This document shows positions 35,700 through 44,801 of a stretch of 64,000 nucleotides of DNA, piece by piece. The notes under the pieces are model-generated. The model saw nothing but the letters and a program-made list of their open reading frames with translations, ran no database searches and was not told the DNA's origin. The translations under genes were made by a program, and so were the position numbers. Positions within the stretch are counted from its first letter, which is position 1. Each line of letters begins with the position of its first letter. Origin of the DNA: CAYPGJ01 sp050174775 (lineage in GTDB: Bacteria; Planctomycetota; Phycisphaerae; Phycisphaerales; UBA1924); the NCBI GenBank assembly GCA_050174775.1, contig JBFXJP010000004.1, positions 1 to 64,000 on the forward strand. The letters run 5' to 3'.

Positions 35700-36072
35700 G
35701 CAGTTCAAGGCGATGGGCGCGGTGGCGGGGCTGTTGAAGAATCGGGAGAAGCTGCGCGAGGCGTCGGATCGTGTGCGGGAGAAGATCGCGTCGATGCGGG
35801 TGGAGGGGAGCGCGGGGGGCGGGGCGGTGCGGGTGCGGCTCTCCGGGAGGTCGCGGGTGGAGTCGGTGACGCTGGAGGCGCCGCTGGCGTCGACGTTGGG
35901 GCAGGCTGGGGCGAAGGCGCACGCGGAGCGGTTGATCGCTGAGGCTGTGAATGACGCGCTGGGGAAGGCGGAGCAGATTCTGAAGGAGGAGCTGGCGCGC
36001 GAGGCGAAGGCGCTGGGGCTGGATGAGATTCCGGGGCTGCAGGAGGCGTTGACGGGCGGCGGATTGATCTGA
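35692..36072 (+). CDS. YbaB/EbfC-family nucleoid-associated protein
   Basis: A 126-residue protein starting 8 nt inside the end of dnaX. N-terminal helix MLEQFKAMGAVAGLLKN, then the family strands GGGAVRVRLSGRSRVESVTLE and C-terminal helices LIAEAVNDALGKAEQILKEEL. YbaB proteins are dimeric DNA binders encoded between dnaX and recR in most bacteria; that neighbourhood supports the call. Slightly longer than the usual 105-110 residues because of a C-terminal LGLDEIPGLQEALTGG tail. Confidence 0.88.
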   Translation: MLEQFKAMGAVAGLLKNREKLREASDRVREKIASMRVEGSAGGGAVRVRLSGRSRVESVTLEAPLASTLGQAGAKAHAERLIAEAVNDALGKAEQILKEELAREAKALGLDEIPGLQEALTGGGLI

Positions 36073-36083
36073 GGAAGGGGTCG

Positions 36084-36089
36084 TAGGAT
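36084..36089 (+). promoter_or_regulatory. -10-like box for leaderless recR
   Basis: TAGGAT ends 6 nt before the GTG at 36096, with no Shine-Dalgarno between. Confidence 0.4.
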
Positions 36090-36095
36090 TGGGAT

Positions 36096-36761
36096 GTGAA
36101 GCGGACGACGATACAACGCGGCGCGGGGATGGGGCGGGGTTCGGGGTATCCCGAGCCGGTGGAGCGGTTGGTGAACGCGTTTGCGCGGTTGCCGGGGGTG
36201 GGGAAGCGGAGCGCGGAGCGGCTGGCGTTCTGGGTGCTGACGGCGCCTGCTGAGGAGGCGCTGGAGTTGGCGCGGGCGGTGGAGGCGGTGAAGCAGGACG
36301 TGCGGCACTGCTCGGTGTGCTTCAACCTGACGGACGCGGACCCGTGCGCGATCTGCGCGGATGCGCGTCGTGATCGGGGGCTGGTGCTGGTAGTGGAGCA
36401 GCCCAGGGATCTGATCGCGCTGGAGCAGACGTCGCTGCACCGGGGCGTGTATCACGTGCTGCTGGGGAGGCTGAGCCCGCTGGAGGGGGTGGGTCCGGAG
36501 GAGCTGACGATCGCGCGGCTGTTTGCGCGCGTGGAGGATGCGTCGAAGAACTCGGGGGGCGAGCCGGTGCGCGAGGTGGTGCTCGGGCTGAACCCCACGC
36601 TCGAGGGGGATGGGACTGCGCTGTATCTGTCGGAGGAATTGTCGAAGCGCGGGGTGGCTGTGACGCGGCTTGCGCGGGGCCTTCCTGCCGGGGGAACGCT
36701 CGAACATGCGAGCAAAGCGGTGCTTGCGGACGCCTTGGCCGGGAGGCAGCCTGTACGCTAA
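36096..36761 (+). CDS. recR: Recombination protein RecR
   Basis: A 221-residue RecR, which with RecO and RecF loads RecA at gaps. Helix-hairpin-helix ARLPGVGKRSAERLAF (about residues 31-46), C4 zinc finger CSVCFNLTDADPCAIC (about 72-87), Toprim domain from LVLVVEQPRDL with a HVLLGRLSPLEGVGP loop, and a C-terminal Walker-like LARGLPAGGTLEHA. GTG 36096 follows a TAGGAT box by 6 nt; the ATG at 36129 is a possible alternative start. Last gene of dnaX-ybaB-recR. Confidence 0.95.
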   Translation: MKRTTIQRGAGMGRGSGYPEPVERLVNAFARLPGVGKRSAERLAFWVLTAPAEEALELARAVEAVKQDVRHCSVCFNLTDADPCAICADARRDRGLVLVVEQPRDLIALEQTSLHRGVYHVLLGRLSPLEGVGPEELTIARLFARVEDASKNSGGEPVREVVLGLNPTLEGDGTALYLSEELSKRGVAVTRLARGLPAGGTLEHASKAVLADALAGRQPVR

Positions 36762-36878
36762 GGGATGGCGGCCTGTGTTAGCGGACGGGCGTGCTCGTGA
36801 AGCGTCCGTCGGCGCGGGCCGATGGGATCAGGGCCCGGATCGGGCGATGTAAGAGGGCGGAAGGAAGAGCGAGCGACG

Positions 36879-38429
36879 ATGCGTTTCGACACCTCTCAGC
36901 ACATGCGGATGGGCCAGCAGATGAAGCTGGCGCCGCGCATGATCCAGTCGATGGAGATCCTGCAGCTTGCGCTGCCGGCGCTGGAGGAGCGGATCGAGCA
37001 GGAGCTGGAGAACAACGCGACGCTGGAGATCGTGGAGCCGGGGAGCGGTCGGGCGGAGGCGAAGCGGGAGCTGGAGGAGCAGCGGCGCGACGAGGCTGAG
37101 GACCGGGCGCCGCTGGAGGTGGATGAGAGCGGGGGGGTGAGCGATTTTTCTCGTCTGGAGAGCTTCGAGTCGTCGTACTCGGAGGCGCTCGAGAACGAGT
37201 ATTCCGCGTCGGGCCTGCGTCGGTTCGAGGAGTTGCGCGAGGCGTCGCGCGCGTCGTCGAGGCTGGCCGGGGAGCGCGACGGGAAGATGGACGCGATGGC
37301 GAACGCGCCGGGTCGGTCCGCCTCGGTCGCGGAGCAGCTGCTCGAGCAGTGGACGCTGGCGGACGTGGACGACCGGACGCGCGCGCTGGGACGGTTGCTG
37401 ATCGAGAACATCGACGATGACGGGTATGTGCGGACACCGCTGGAGGTGATCGCGGATCGGGCGCCGGGTGAGGGGGAGGCGGCGGGCGCGAAGGTCGAGG
37501 AACTGGAACGCGCGCTCCGAGCGGTCCAGCTGATCCTCGACCCGCCCGGGCTGGGCGCGCGGGACACGCGCGAGTGCCTGTTGCTGCAGCTGGACGCTCT
37601 GGGCGAGGAGGAGCGGGTGGAGAATGAGGGGGTGGTGCGGCTGTTGATCGAGGAGCATCTCGACGACATCGTGCACAACCGGCTCCCGAAGGTGGCGCAG
37701 GCCACGGGGCTGTCGATCGAGGACATCAACGGGGCGTTGCGGTCGATGCGTCGGCTGAGCATCGCGCCGGGGCGCGCGCTCGTGCAGGAGGCGCCGTCGG
37801 CGATCGTGCCGGACGCGATCATCGAGTACAACGAGGATGAGGACCGGTACCTCGCGGTGCAGACGGATTCGCGTCTGCCCAACCTGCGGATCAACCGGGA
37901 GTATGCCGAGATGATCCGGGAGCGCGACGTGCCGAAGGACACGAAGCGGTTCATCCGGTCGAACCTGACGAACGCGGCGTGGCTGATCGACGCGATCGAG
38001 CAGCGTCGTCGGACGCTGCAGCGCGTGCTGAACGTGGTGGTGGAGGCGCAGCGGGATTTCTTCGAGCAGGGGCCGCAGGCGCTCAAGCCGCTGCCGATGA
38101 CGCAGGTGGCGGATCAGCTGGGGATTCACGTGGCAACGGTGTCGCGCGCGGTGGCGGACAAGCACCTTCTGACGCCCAGGGGTGTGTACCCGCTTCGTCG
38201 GTTCTTCACGGGCGGCACGCAGACGGAGTCGGGTGAGGATGTTTCGTGGGAGGCGATCCGCGCGGCGCTCAAGGACGTGATCGACGGGGAGGACAAGAAG
38301 TCTCCGCTGAGCGATGACGCGATCGTTGCTGAATTGAAGAAGCGGGGGATCGAGATTGCGCGGCGGACGGTGGCCAAGTACCGCGCGCAGCTGGACATCC
38401 CGAGCGCGAAGCTGCGCAGGGTGTATTGA
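36879..38429 (+). CDS. rpoN: RNA polymerase sigma-54 factor
   Basis: A 516-residue sigma-54. Region I with Gln/Leu-rich QQMKLAPRMIQSMEILQLALPALEERIEQ (core MIQSMEILQLALP) for activator response, acidic region II (about 50-140), core-binding domain, helix-turn-helix TQVADQLGIHVATVSRAV (about residue 408-425), and the RpoN box ARRTVAKYR near the C-terminus that reads the -24 element. GGAAGGAAG precedes the ATG by about 9 nt. No enhancer-binding activator is encoded in the window, and no -24/-12 site was recognised. It follows recR by 117 nt. Confidence 0.96.
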   Translation: MRFDTSQHMRMGQQMKLAPRMIQSMEILQLALPALEERIEQELENNATLEIVEPGSGRAEAKRELEEQRRDEAEDRAPLEVDESGGVSDFSRLESFESSYSEALENEYSASGLRRFEELREASRASSRLAGERDGKMDAMANAPGRSASVAEQLLEQWTLADVDDRTRALGRLLIENIDDDGYVRTPLEVIADRAPGEGEAAGAKVEELERALRAVQLILDPPGLGARDTRECLLLQLDALGEEERVENEGVVRLLIEEHLDDIVHNRLPKVAQATGLSIEDINGALRSMRRLSIAPGRALVQEAPSAIVPDAIIEYNEDEDRYLAVQTDSRLPNLRINREYAEMIRERDVPKDTKRFIRSNLTNAAWLIDAIEQRRRTLQRVLNVVVEAQRDFFEQGPQALKPLPMTQVADQLGIHVATVSRAVADKHLLTPRGVYPLRRFFTGGTQTESGEDVSWEAIRAALKDVIDGEDKKSPLSDDAIVAELKKRGIEIARRTVAKYRAQLDIPSAKLRRVY

Positions 38430-38436
38430 GGCGCGG

Positions 38437-40272
38437 TTACTTCGTGCCCGCGAGCCTGCGGACCTTCATGTCGAACTGACGGACCATGCTGGCGCGCATG
38501 GCGTAGACGATCCCGGTGTAGGCGGCCGCGGTGATCACGACGCCGACGGCGAGCATGATGCGCGCGGTGTTGAGGCTGCCGGAGACGACGGTGCCTTCGA
38601 GCGCCTGGGCGGGCTCGATGAGCGCGTGGATGAGCGAGGCTGGTGTGAAGGAGGCGAGGACGGGGCCGACGAAGGGCATGCCGCTGCCGGCCTGCCAGCC
38701 GCACATGGCGAGGATGCCGGCGACGCAGCCGACGACGCCGACGGTGGCGACGACGGAGGAGATGGCGCCCTTCGTCTGGACGCTCCAGTGGAGTCCGACC
38801 ATGACGAGGAAGGCGAAGAAGGGGATGGTGGCGAGGGGGGCGAGGAGGACGCTTTCGGGGAGGAGGATGGGGGCGTTGACGGAGCCGGTGCCTGCGAGAC
38901 GGGAGATGGTCATCTGCGCGCCGGAGCCGAGGCCGTCGAGCGCGACGTAGAGGCCTGCGAGGGTGATGGAGCCGAGGGGGACTGCGAGGAGCGGGGTGAG
39001 GAAGGTGATGAGCCCTCGGAGTTTTCCACCGAGGTAGGCCTTGGGGGTGATGGGTGTGGTGAGGAGGAGGTCGAGCGTTCCGTCCTCGCGTTCTCGGGAG
39101 ACGGCGGTGGCGGACATATTGATGGCGATGAGCGCGATGACCATGAACTCGCTCCAGATGGTGGCCTGGAGCGCGAATTGGAAGGTTTCGGGTGTGATGT
39201 TTCCTGCGCGGTGCGCGAGGAGGAGTCCGACGGCCCAGAGGAGGCCGAGGGCGAGGAATGCGCCGCGTCCGATGACGCTCCAGAGCGTGCCTGCGCGGGC
39301 GAGTGCTTCGCGCCACGCGATGGGGTTGTGCCAGACGGCGCGGGGGGGGCGGTGGCGTTCGCCTGAGGAGCCGGGGCGGAAGACGCGGAAGACTCCGCCG
39401 ACTCGTCCTTCGCTCACGGCCGCGAGGGTGCGCGCGCCGGCGGAGCCTGCGATGACAAGGAGGAGGCTGAGGATGCTCGACCAGAGGCACCAGGCCATGA
39501 CGGGGGAGCCCAGCCACCAGCGGGAGAGCGGGTGCATGGTGGCGAGGGTGGAGGGTTGCGGTTTGGGGTAGGAGGTGGGGTTGAGGAGTGCTTCGAGGGC
39601 GAGGAAGGGGTTGGCGGCGGTGAGGGGGGTGACGCCGCCTGTGGTGGAGCGCCAGTAGAGGTCGATGGCCCAGGTCGCGGCCAGGTAGGAGACGACACAG
39701 ATATAGAAGGTGAAGACGGAGCGTCGTCCGGCGATGCGGGAGACGGCGAGGGAGATGGCGATGGAGCCGACGAGGAGGGCGGCGCAGAGGGCGATGGCGT
39801 AGGAGGCGAAGATGGAGCGGGAGGGGACGCCGCCGAAGTAGAGGGTGACGGCGAAGAGTGGGAGGGAGGAGAAGAGGAGGGCGGCGACGAAGAAGAGGCG
39901 GCCGAGGAGGTTGCCGAGGACGATCTGGGAGGCGGAGAGGGGGGTGGTGAGGAGGACGTCCCAGGTGCGTGGTGAGGCTTCGTGGGCGATGGCGCCGGCC
40001 ATGAAGACGGGTGCGAGGACGCAGATGAGGCCGATCTGGAGGTAGGAGACGTATTCGAAGGACTTGGCGCCTGCGGCGGCGAGGTCTCGATAGGAGATGT
40101 TGCCGGCTTGTGCGGAGAGGAGGAGGGACCAGAGGAGGACGGCGGTGAGGACGAAGAGGTAGCCGGTCCGGAGGTACATCTGGCGTGCGCGGCGTGAGCC
40201 GCCGCGGACGATGCGTCCGGCGACGGGGTTGCCGAGGCCGAGACGGTGCAGCCAGCGGAGGAAGAGGGGCAT
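38437..40272 (-). CDS. ABC-2 type transporter permease
   Basis: A 611-residue inner-membrane protein with about twelve hydrophobic spans in two halves. Each half contains the ABC-2 motif: TWDVLLTTPLSASQIVLGNLLG near residue 100 and EDGTLDLLLTTPITPKAYLGGK near 425 (cores DVLLTTPLSA and TLDLLLTTPIT). Such fused permeases work with a separate ATPase, which is absent from this window, so this is an orphan permease. It may export lipids, antibiotics or surface material; substrate unknown. The start is the first Met before RWLHRLGLGNPVAGR; a TACCAT box lies 9 nt upstream and no Shine-Dalgarno is seen. Confidence 0.82.
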   Translation of the reverse strand: MPLFLRWLHRLGLGNPVAGRIVRGGSRRARQMYLRTGYLFVLTAVLLWSLLLSAQAGNISYRDLAAAGAKSFEYVSYLQIGLICVLAPVFMAGAIAHEASPRTWDVLLTTPLSASQIVLGNLLGRLFFVAALLFSSLPLFAVTLYFGGVPSRSIFASYAIALCAALLVGSIAISLAVSRIAGRRSVFTFYICVVSYLAATWAIDLYWRSTTGGVTPLTAANPFLALEALLNPTSYPKPQPSTLATMHPLSRWWLGSPVMAWCLWSSILSLLLVIAGSAGARTLAAVSEGRVGGVFRVFRPGSSGERHRPPRAVWHNPIAWREALARAGTLWSVIGRGAFLALGLLWAVGLLLAHRAGNITPETFQFALQATIWSEFMVIALIAINMSATAVSREREDGTLDLLLTTPITPKAYLGGKLRGLITFLTPLLAVPLGSITLAGLYVALDGLGSGAQMTISRLAGTGSVNAPILLPESVLLAPLATIPFFAFLVMVGLHWSVQTKGAISSVVATVGVVGCVAGILAMCGWQAGSGMPFVGPVLASFTPASLIHALIEPAQALEGTVVSGSLNTARIMLAVGVVITAAAYTGIVYAMRASMVRQFDMKVRRLAGTK

Positions 40273-40741
40273 GGGGTTGGGATGGTATCGCTGGTTTTGA
40301 CCCCGGCCCTCGGCGGCGAGTATTGTTGATTCATTCATACCCTCCCCGCCGGCGTTGGTCGGCGCGGCCTCCCGGCCCGTCAGGAAGGCGGGCCGATACC
40401 TGCCCTCGATGGAGTCGTCCTCGTGGCGACGCATCGGGCCCGGAGCGGCGGCGCTCCGGCACATAGATTGACCCGGCTTTACCGAGTTGCTCGGCTGTAG
40501 ACCATCGCGAACCCAATTCTCGCGGAGCGCACGACGGACAGAGACGCGGCACAGGATGGAGAGAGCGTTGCGCGGGCCGTCGGGCCCTTCGTCGTGCGTG
40601 GGAGCAGCGCTACGGGTTGATCTTGAGGCAGTGTGAGCGCGTTTGTTGCGCGCTCGAGTGAGGACGCGACGTCGCTCCGCCCGGATGTCCGGCGGTTCAC
40701 CGCGGCCCTGATCTGTGGGTCGCTCGCGAAGGAACGTCGCG
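40273..40741. other. Long intergenic region upstream of rny with strong hairpins
   Basis: A 469-bp region with no supportable gene. Visible structures: CGCGA/TCGCG hairpin (40506-40524), a long-range stem CGCACGACG (40528-40536) with CGTCGTGCG (40590-40598) enclosing GGGCC-GTCG-GGCCC, and GGAGC/GCTCC near 40445. It could be a structured rny leader or an unrecognised RNA. No T-run follows the hairpins. AAGGA 8 nt before rny is the ribosome binding site. Confidence 0.5.
40282..40287 (-). promoter_or_regulatory. -10-like box before ABC permease
   Basis: TACCAT on the minus strand, 9 nt before the start codon at 40272. Confidence 0.3.
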
Positions 40742-42364
40742 ATGTCCGTCCCTGTGCTTCTTTCGTTCGTCGCCCCGAGCCTCGCGCAGCAGAGCGGCTC
40801 CTCGAACCTGGTCGCATGGATCGTGGGGGGGCTCGTGGGTCTGGTGGTCGGGGGTGTGCTGGCGTTGAATGTTGTTCGGCTGGTGATCGGCAAGACGTTG
40901 TCGGGCGCGAAGGCCGAGGCTGAGCGGGTGGTGAGCCAGGCGCGGGCCGAGGGGGAGGCTGAGGCGCAGCGAGCGCGGGTGGAGGGTGAGAAGGCCGCGT
41001 TGGCGCAGCGGCAATCGATCGAGCAGGAGTCGGAGCGGAAGCGGGCCGCGATGCGGGAGGACGAGCAGCGGCTCAAGAAGCGGGAGGACCTGCTGGACCG
41101 GAAGCTGGAGACGCTGGCGTCGAAGGAGGAGGCGCTGCAGAAGAGCATCGACGGTCTGAAGGCCAAAGAGACCCGCATGACGGAGAAGGAGAGCAAGCTG
41201 GACGACGTCCTGCGTCGTCAGCAGGACGAGCTGCTGCGGATCGCGGACATGACGCGCGAGCAGGCCAAGGCGGAGCTGCTGATCAAGATCGAGGAGGATG
41301 CGCGGCACGACGCGGCCAAGGTGGCGCGGAAGATCACGGAGGACGCGATCGCCGAGGCCAAGGAGAAGTCGCGCGAGATCACGCTGCAGGCGATTCAGCG
41401 GTACGCGGCCGAGCACACGTCGGAGAGCACGGTGCGATCGGTGGAGATCCCGTCGGACGACATGAAGGGGCGGATCATCGGTCGTGAGGGTCGGAACATC
41501 CGCGCGATCGAGAAGGCGACGGGGGTGGACATTCTGGTGGATGACACGCCGGGAGTGATCTCGGTGTCGTGCTTCGACAAGGTTCGGCAGGCGATCGCGG
41601 TGGAGGCGCTCCAGAAGCTGGTGGCGGACGGTCGTGTGCATCCGACGCGGATCGAGGAGGTGGTGGAGCAGGTCAAGCGGGAGATGCAGGAGAAGATCGA
41701 GAAGTACGGGCGCGACGCCGTGATGGAGGCGAATTTGCGGTCGATCCATCCGAAGGTGCGTGAGGCGATGGGGAGATTGCACTTCCGGTCGTCGTACGGG
41801 CAGAACGTTCTGGCGCACTCGCTGGAGGTGGCGTATCTGTCGCAGATCATCGCGGACCAGCTGGGGTTGGATGGGGCGCTGGCGCGTCGGTGCGGGTTCC
41901 TGCACGACATCGGCAAGGCGATGGACCACGAGATGGAGGGCGGTCACCCGAAGATCGGGATGGACTTTGCGAAGCAGTACGGGGAGAAGGAGCCGGTGCT
42001 GAACGCGATCGGGGGGCACCACGCGGATATCCCGGCGACGTCGTTCTACACGCCGATCGTGATGGCGGCGGACGCGGTGTCGGGGGCGCGGCCGGGGGCG
42101 AGACGGGAGTCGCTGGAGCGGTATATCCAGCGGCTCGAGGCGCTGCAGGACATCGCGCTGGGACAGAAGGGGGTGACGGAGGCGTACGCGATCCAGGCGG
42201 GGCGCGAGGTGCGCGTGATGGTGGACGCGGCCAAGGTGTCGGACGATGAGGCGTGGCTGGTGGCCAAGCGGATCGCGGACAAAGTTTCGGAGGAGATGAC
42301 GTTCCCGGGGGAGATCAAGGTGACGGTGCTGCGGGAGACGAGGGCGATCGAGGTGGCGCGGTGA
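40742..42364 (+). CDS. rny: Ribonuclease Y
   Basis: A 540-residue membrane-anchored endoribonuclease that starts mRNA decay. N-terminal span (NLVAWIVGGLVGLVVGGVLALNVV, about 20-43), long charged coiled coil (about 55-220), KH domain with IPSDDMKGRIIGREGRNIRAIE (core GRIIGREGRNIR), HD domain with YGQNVLAHSLEVAYL, CGFLHDIGKAMDHE and IGGHHADI. Length is standard. ATG 40742 is preferred to GTG 40715 because AAGGA is 8 nt upstream. Preceded by an unusually long structured intergenic region and converging with two small membrane proteins. Confidence 0.96.
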   Translation: MSVPVLLSFVAPSLAQQSGSSNLVAWIVGGLVGLVVGGVLALNVVRLVIGKTLSGAKAEAERVVSQARAEGEAEAQRARVEGEKAALAQRQSIEQESERKRAAMREDEQRLKKREDLLDRKLETLASKEEALQKSIDGLKAKETRMTEKESKLDDVLRRQQDELLRIADMTREQAKAELLIKIEEDARHDAAKVARKITEDAIAEAKEKSREITLQAIQRYAAEHTSESTVRSVEIPSDDMKGRIIGREGRNIRAIEKATGVDILVDDTPGVISVSCFDKVRQAIAVEALQKLVADGRVHPTRIEEVVEQVKREMQEKIEKYGRDAVMEANLRSIHPKVREAMGRLHFRSSYGQNVLAHSLEVAYLSQIIADQLGLDGALARRCGFLHDIGKAMDHEMEGGHPKIGMDFAKQYGEKEPVLNAIGGHHADIPATSFYTPIVMAADAVSGARPGARRESLERYIQRLEALQDIALGQKGVTEAYAIQAGREVRVMVDAAKVSDDEAWLVAKRIADKVSEEMTFPGEIKVTVLRETRAIEVAR

Positions 42365-42373
42365 TCGCGGCGA

Positions 42374-42628
42374 TCACCACCCGCACGAGCCCTTTTTGTC
42401 CTTGCTGCGGCCGGCGTTGAGGATGCGCTCGGCGTCGTCGGGGGTCATGGAGCCCTCGGCGACGTAGGCGGCGATTTCGCGCCGGGCCTCTTCGCGTGCG
42501 CGGCCGACGATGGAGCCGCGGATGCCGTTGGCGATGGCGTGGACGATGGGGATGGTGCAGCCGAAGACGATGGCGATGACGGGGATGATGACCCCGCGCT
42601 GGATCATTTCTCGTAGGACGTCGTCCAT
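42374..42628 (-). CDS. Small membrane protein with SHOCT-like tail (paralogue A)
   Basis: An 84-residue protein: amphipathic start MDDVLREMIQ, one membrane span (VIIPVIAIVFGCTIPIVHAIA, core IIPVIAIVFGCTIP), then a helical tail REEARREIAAYVAEGSMTPDDAERIL and a Lys/Cys-rich end DKKGSCGW. The AAYVAEGSMTPDDAERI part resembles the SHOCT pattern of a short helix, a GxIT/MTxEE turn and a second helix. GGAG lies 5 nt upstream. A clear paralogue lies 45 nt upstream. Function unknown. Confidence 0.75.
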   Translation of the reverse strand: MDDVLREMIQRGVIIPVIAIVFGCTIPIVHAIANGIRGSIVGRAREEARREIAAYVAEGSMTPDDAERILNAGRSKDKKGSCGW

Positions 42629-42672
42629 GTGTGTGCTCCGCAAGAGTGTGGCGCGGCGGCGCCGTGATGGTG

Positions 42673-42897
42673 TCAGATTCGCTCGCCGGGTCGCGCGCGC
42701 ATGAGTCGCTCGCCTTCCTCGGGGGTCATGGAGCCTTCGGCGATGTAGGCGGCGATTTCGCGTCGGCTTGCTTCGCGTGCGCGGACGGTGAAGATGTGCT
42801 TGAGGGTGCCGGAGATGATTCCGATGACGGCGACGCCGAGGCCCATGGCGATGATCATCAGGACGCCTTCGTCGTCGAGGGCGAGGATGGGGATCAT
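42673..42897 (-). CDS. Small membrane protein with SHOCT-like tail (paralogue B)
   Basis: A 74-residue protein: acidic start, one membrane span (MIIAMGLGVAVIGIISGTL), and the tail REASRREIAAYIAEGSMTPEEGERLM, which matches paralogue A over nearly its whole length (shared core RREIAAY.AEGSMTP). GGAG is 9 nt upstream. The pair is probably one transcript on the minus strand and arose by tandem duplication; the membrane anchors have diverged while the tail is conserved. Confidence 0.72.
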   Translation of the reverse strand: MIPILALDDEGVLMIIAMGLGVAVIGIISGTLKHIFTVRAREASRREIAAYIAEGSMTPEEGERLMRARPGERI

Positions 42898-43109
42898 GGT
42901 GGGTCGCTCCGTGCTCGTGGGCTGAGCGGTGTGGCGGGTGTGGGGAGAGCGTGGACGTCAAGCGCCCTCGTGATCCTGTATTCCGCGTTGGGCGCCGTCG
43001 ATTTCGCGCATTCTACCCGGGCGCCGCGGGAGCCCACCCCCTATCCTCTTCGCCACTCCCGAGCGAGGGGCTTGGGGGCGGTGATGTTTGGGCGCAGGAG
43101 GCGGGACGC

Positions 43110-44750
43110 ATGGCTCACGCAGGCGGCTTTCACGGACCCAGGTGCTGGGCGCTGTCGGCGCTGTGCGGGGTGCTGCTGGGAGTGCTGGTGGCGGTGTTTG
43201 TGCCGGCGGAGTGGGAGGAGAAGGGGGCCGCGTCGGGGCCGGTGACGAGCGCGGTGGAGGGGGAGGCAGCGGTGGGGGGGATGCCGCACGTGCTGGAGAT
43301 CCTGCCGGACGGAACGAGGCGGGCGCTGCACGGGGCGTCGGTGGAGGAGGGGCACGAGGAGGGGGAAGACCCGCACGTGTCGCACGAGCCGGCGCGGAAG
43401 CCGGTGATCCCAGTGTTCCTGCTGGCGCCGTTCGGGCTGTTGTTGCTGTCGATCGCGCTCATGCCGTTCATCAGCGCGAAGTTCTGGCACGCGCACTACC
43501 CGGACTTCGCGTTTTTGCTGGGGGGGTTCGTCGCGGCGTACATGCTGTGGGCGTACGGGGGGTATGGGCAGTACAAGATGAGCCACGTCGCCATCGAGTA
43601 CTACCAGTTCATGGCGCTGGTGGTGGGGCTGTACATCGTGTCGGGGGCGATCGTGATCGACGTGGGGGCCAAGGGCAGGCCGCTGGTGAACACGTTGCTG
43701 CTCGGGGTGGGCGCGGTGATCGCGAACGTGGTGGGGACGACGGGCGCGTCGATGCTGCTGATCCGGCCGTTCATGCGGATCAACCACGGGCGGCTCAGGC
43801 CGATCCACATCGTGTTCTTCATCTTCATCGTGTCGAACTGCGGGGGGTGCTTGACGCCGATCGGCGATCCGCCGCTGTATCTGGGGTTCATGCGCGGAGT
43901 GCCGTTCTTCTGGACGACGTTCCACCTGTGGAAGGAGTGGCTGTTCGTCTGCGGGCTGCTGCTCGCGTGCTTCTACGTGATCGATTCGCGGATCCCGCGG
44001 GCGGAGCCGGTGGTGGCGCCTGCGGATGCCGCCACGGCGCAGGGTTCGCGCCGGGTGGTGTCGATCACGGGGACGAACGGGATGCTGGGGCTGGCTGTGG
44101 TGGTGGGGGCGGTGTTCCTCGATCCGCTGCTGGCGCGTTACGCGGGGTATCACGGGGTTCCGGTGGGTCCGGCGCTGCAGATCATCACGGCGTTGGCGGT
44201 GTACCTCATCACCGACCGGGAGCTGTACACCCGGAACCGGTTCACGTTCGAGCCGGCCAAGGAGGTGGGCTTCCTGTTCGTGGGCATCTTCTGCACGATG
44301 GCGCCCGCACTGGCGTACCTCGCGGCCAACGGCTCGAAGCTGGGTCTGGAGTCTCCGACGCAGTACTTCTTCTTCACGGGGTTCCTGAGCGCCGCGCTGG
44401 ACAACGCGCCGACGTACCTCACGTTCCTGCAGCTGGCGTTCTCGACGATCGGGCTGGAGGTGCAGCCTCAGACGGTGCTGCAGTTCATCGAGCGGTCGTA
44501 CCTGATCGACCCGGGCACGCCCCGGGAGCTGCTGGTGCACGGGCCGACGCTGCTCGCCGCGATCTCGCTCGGGGCGGTGTTCTTCGGGGCGGGGACGTAC
44601 ATCGGGAACGGGCCGAACTTCATGGTGAAGTCGATCGCGGAGGCGTCGGGAGTGCGGATGCCGTCGTTCCTGGGGTACCTGAAGTACTCGGCCCTGATCC
44701 TGATCCCGGTGCTGGTGGCGGCGTGGGCCCTGTTTATCCGGGCCCACTGA
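43110..44750 (+). CDS. NhaD-like sodium/proton antiporter
   Basis: A 546-residue ion transporter of the arsenite-permease/citrate-transporter superfamily. After an N-terminal span (CWALSALCGVLLGVLVAVFV) comes an acidic, His-rich outside loop of about 70 residues (VEEGHEEGEDPHVSHEP), then about eleven spans. Signature motifs are NVVGTTGASMLL, SNCGGCLTPIGDPPL and the mirrored LSAALDNAPTYL / FFGAGTYIGNGPNFMVK, typical of NhaD-type antiporters. ATG 43110 follows AGGAGG by 8 nt, which decides against earlier in-frame starts. Substrate could also be another cation or anion. Confidence 0.8.
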   Translation: MAHAGGFHGPRCWALSALCGVLLGVLVAVFVPAEWEEKGAASGPVTSAVEGEAAVGGMPHVLEILPDGTRRALHGASVEEGHEEGEDPHVSHEPARKPVIPVFLLAPFGLLLLSIALMPFISAKFWHAHYPDFAFLLGGFVAAYMLWAYGGYGQYKMSHVAIEYYQFMALVVGLYIVSGAIVIDVGAKGRPLVNTLLLGVGAVIANVVGTTGASMLLIRPFMRINHGRLRPIHIVFFIFIVSNCGGCLTPIGDPPLYLGFMRGVPFFWTTFHLWKEWLFVCGLLLACFYVIDSRIPRAEPVVAPADAATAQGSRRVVSITGTNGMLGLAVVVGAVFLDPLLARYAGYHGVPVGPALQIITALAVYLITDRELYTRNRFTFEPAKEVGFLFVGIFCTMAPALAYLAANGSKLGLESPTQYFFFTGFLSAALDNAPTYLTFLQLAFSTIGLEVQPQTVLQFIERSYLIDPGTPRELLVHGPTLLAAISLGAVFFGAGTYIGNGPNFMVKSIAEASGVRMPSFLGYLKYSALILIPVLVAAWALFIRAH

Positions 44751-44780
44751 GGCGCGTCCCCCGCGCGGGTCAGGAGCCGC

Positions 44781-44786
44781 TACACT
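44781..44786 (+). promoter_or_regulatory. -10 box of tRNA-Ser gene
   Basis: TACACT in the context GCCGCTACACTTTCCG, 15 nt before the mature tRNA start. The same box with near-identical flanks (TCGCTACACTCTCCG) precedes rplK. Confidence 0.45.
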
Positions 44787-44801
44787 TTCCGCCCGGCATC
44801 C

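Noticed and set aside
40273..40741. Possible 6S RNA, RNase P RNA or tmRNA
   Set aside because: The conserved core of none of these could be matched; only generic hairpins are visible.
42951..43109. N-terminal extension of the antiporter
   Set aside because: AGGAGG 8 nt before ATG 43110 fixes the start. The extension is Pro/Arg-rich and not membrane-like.
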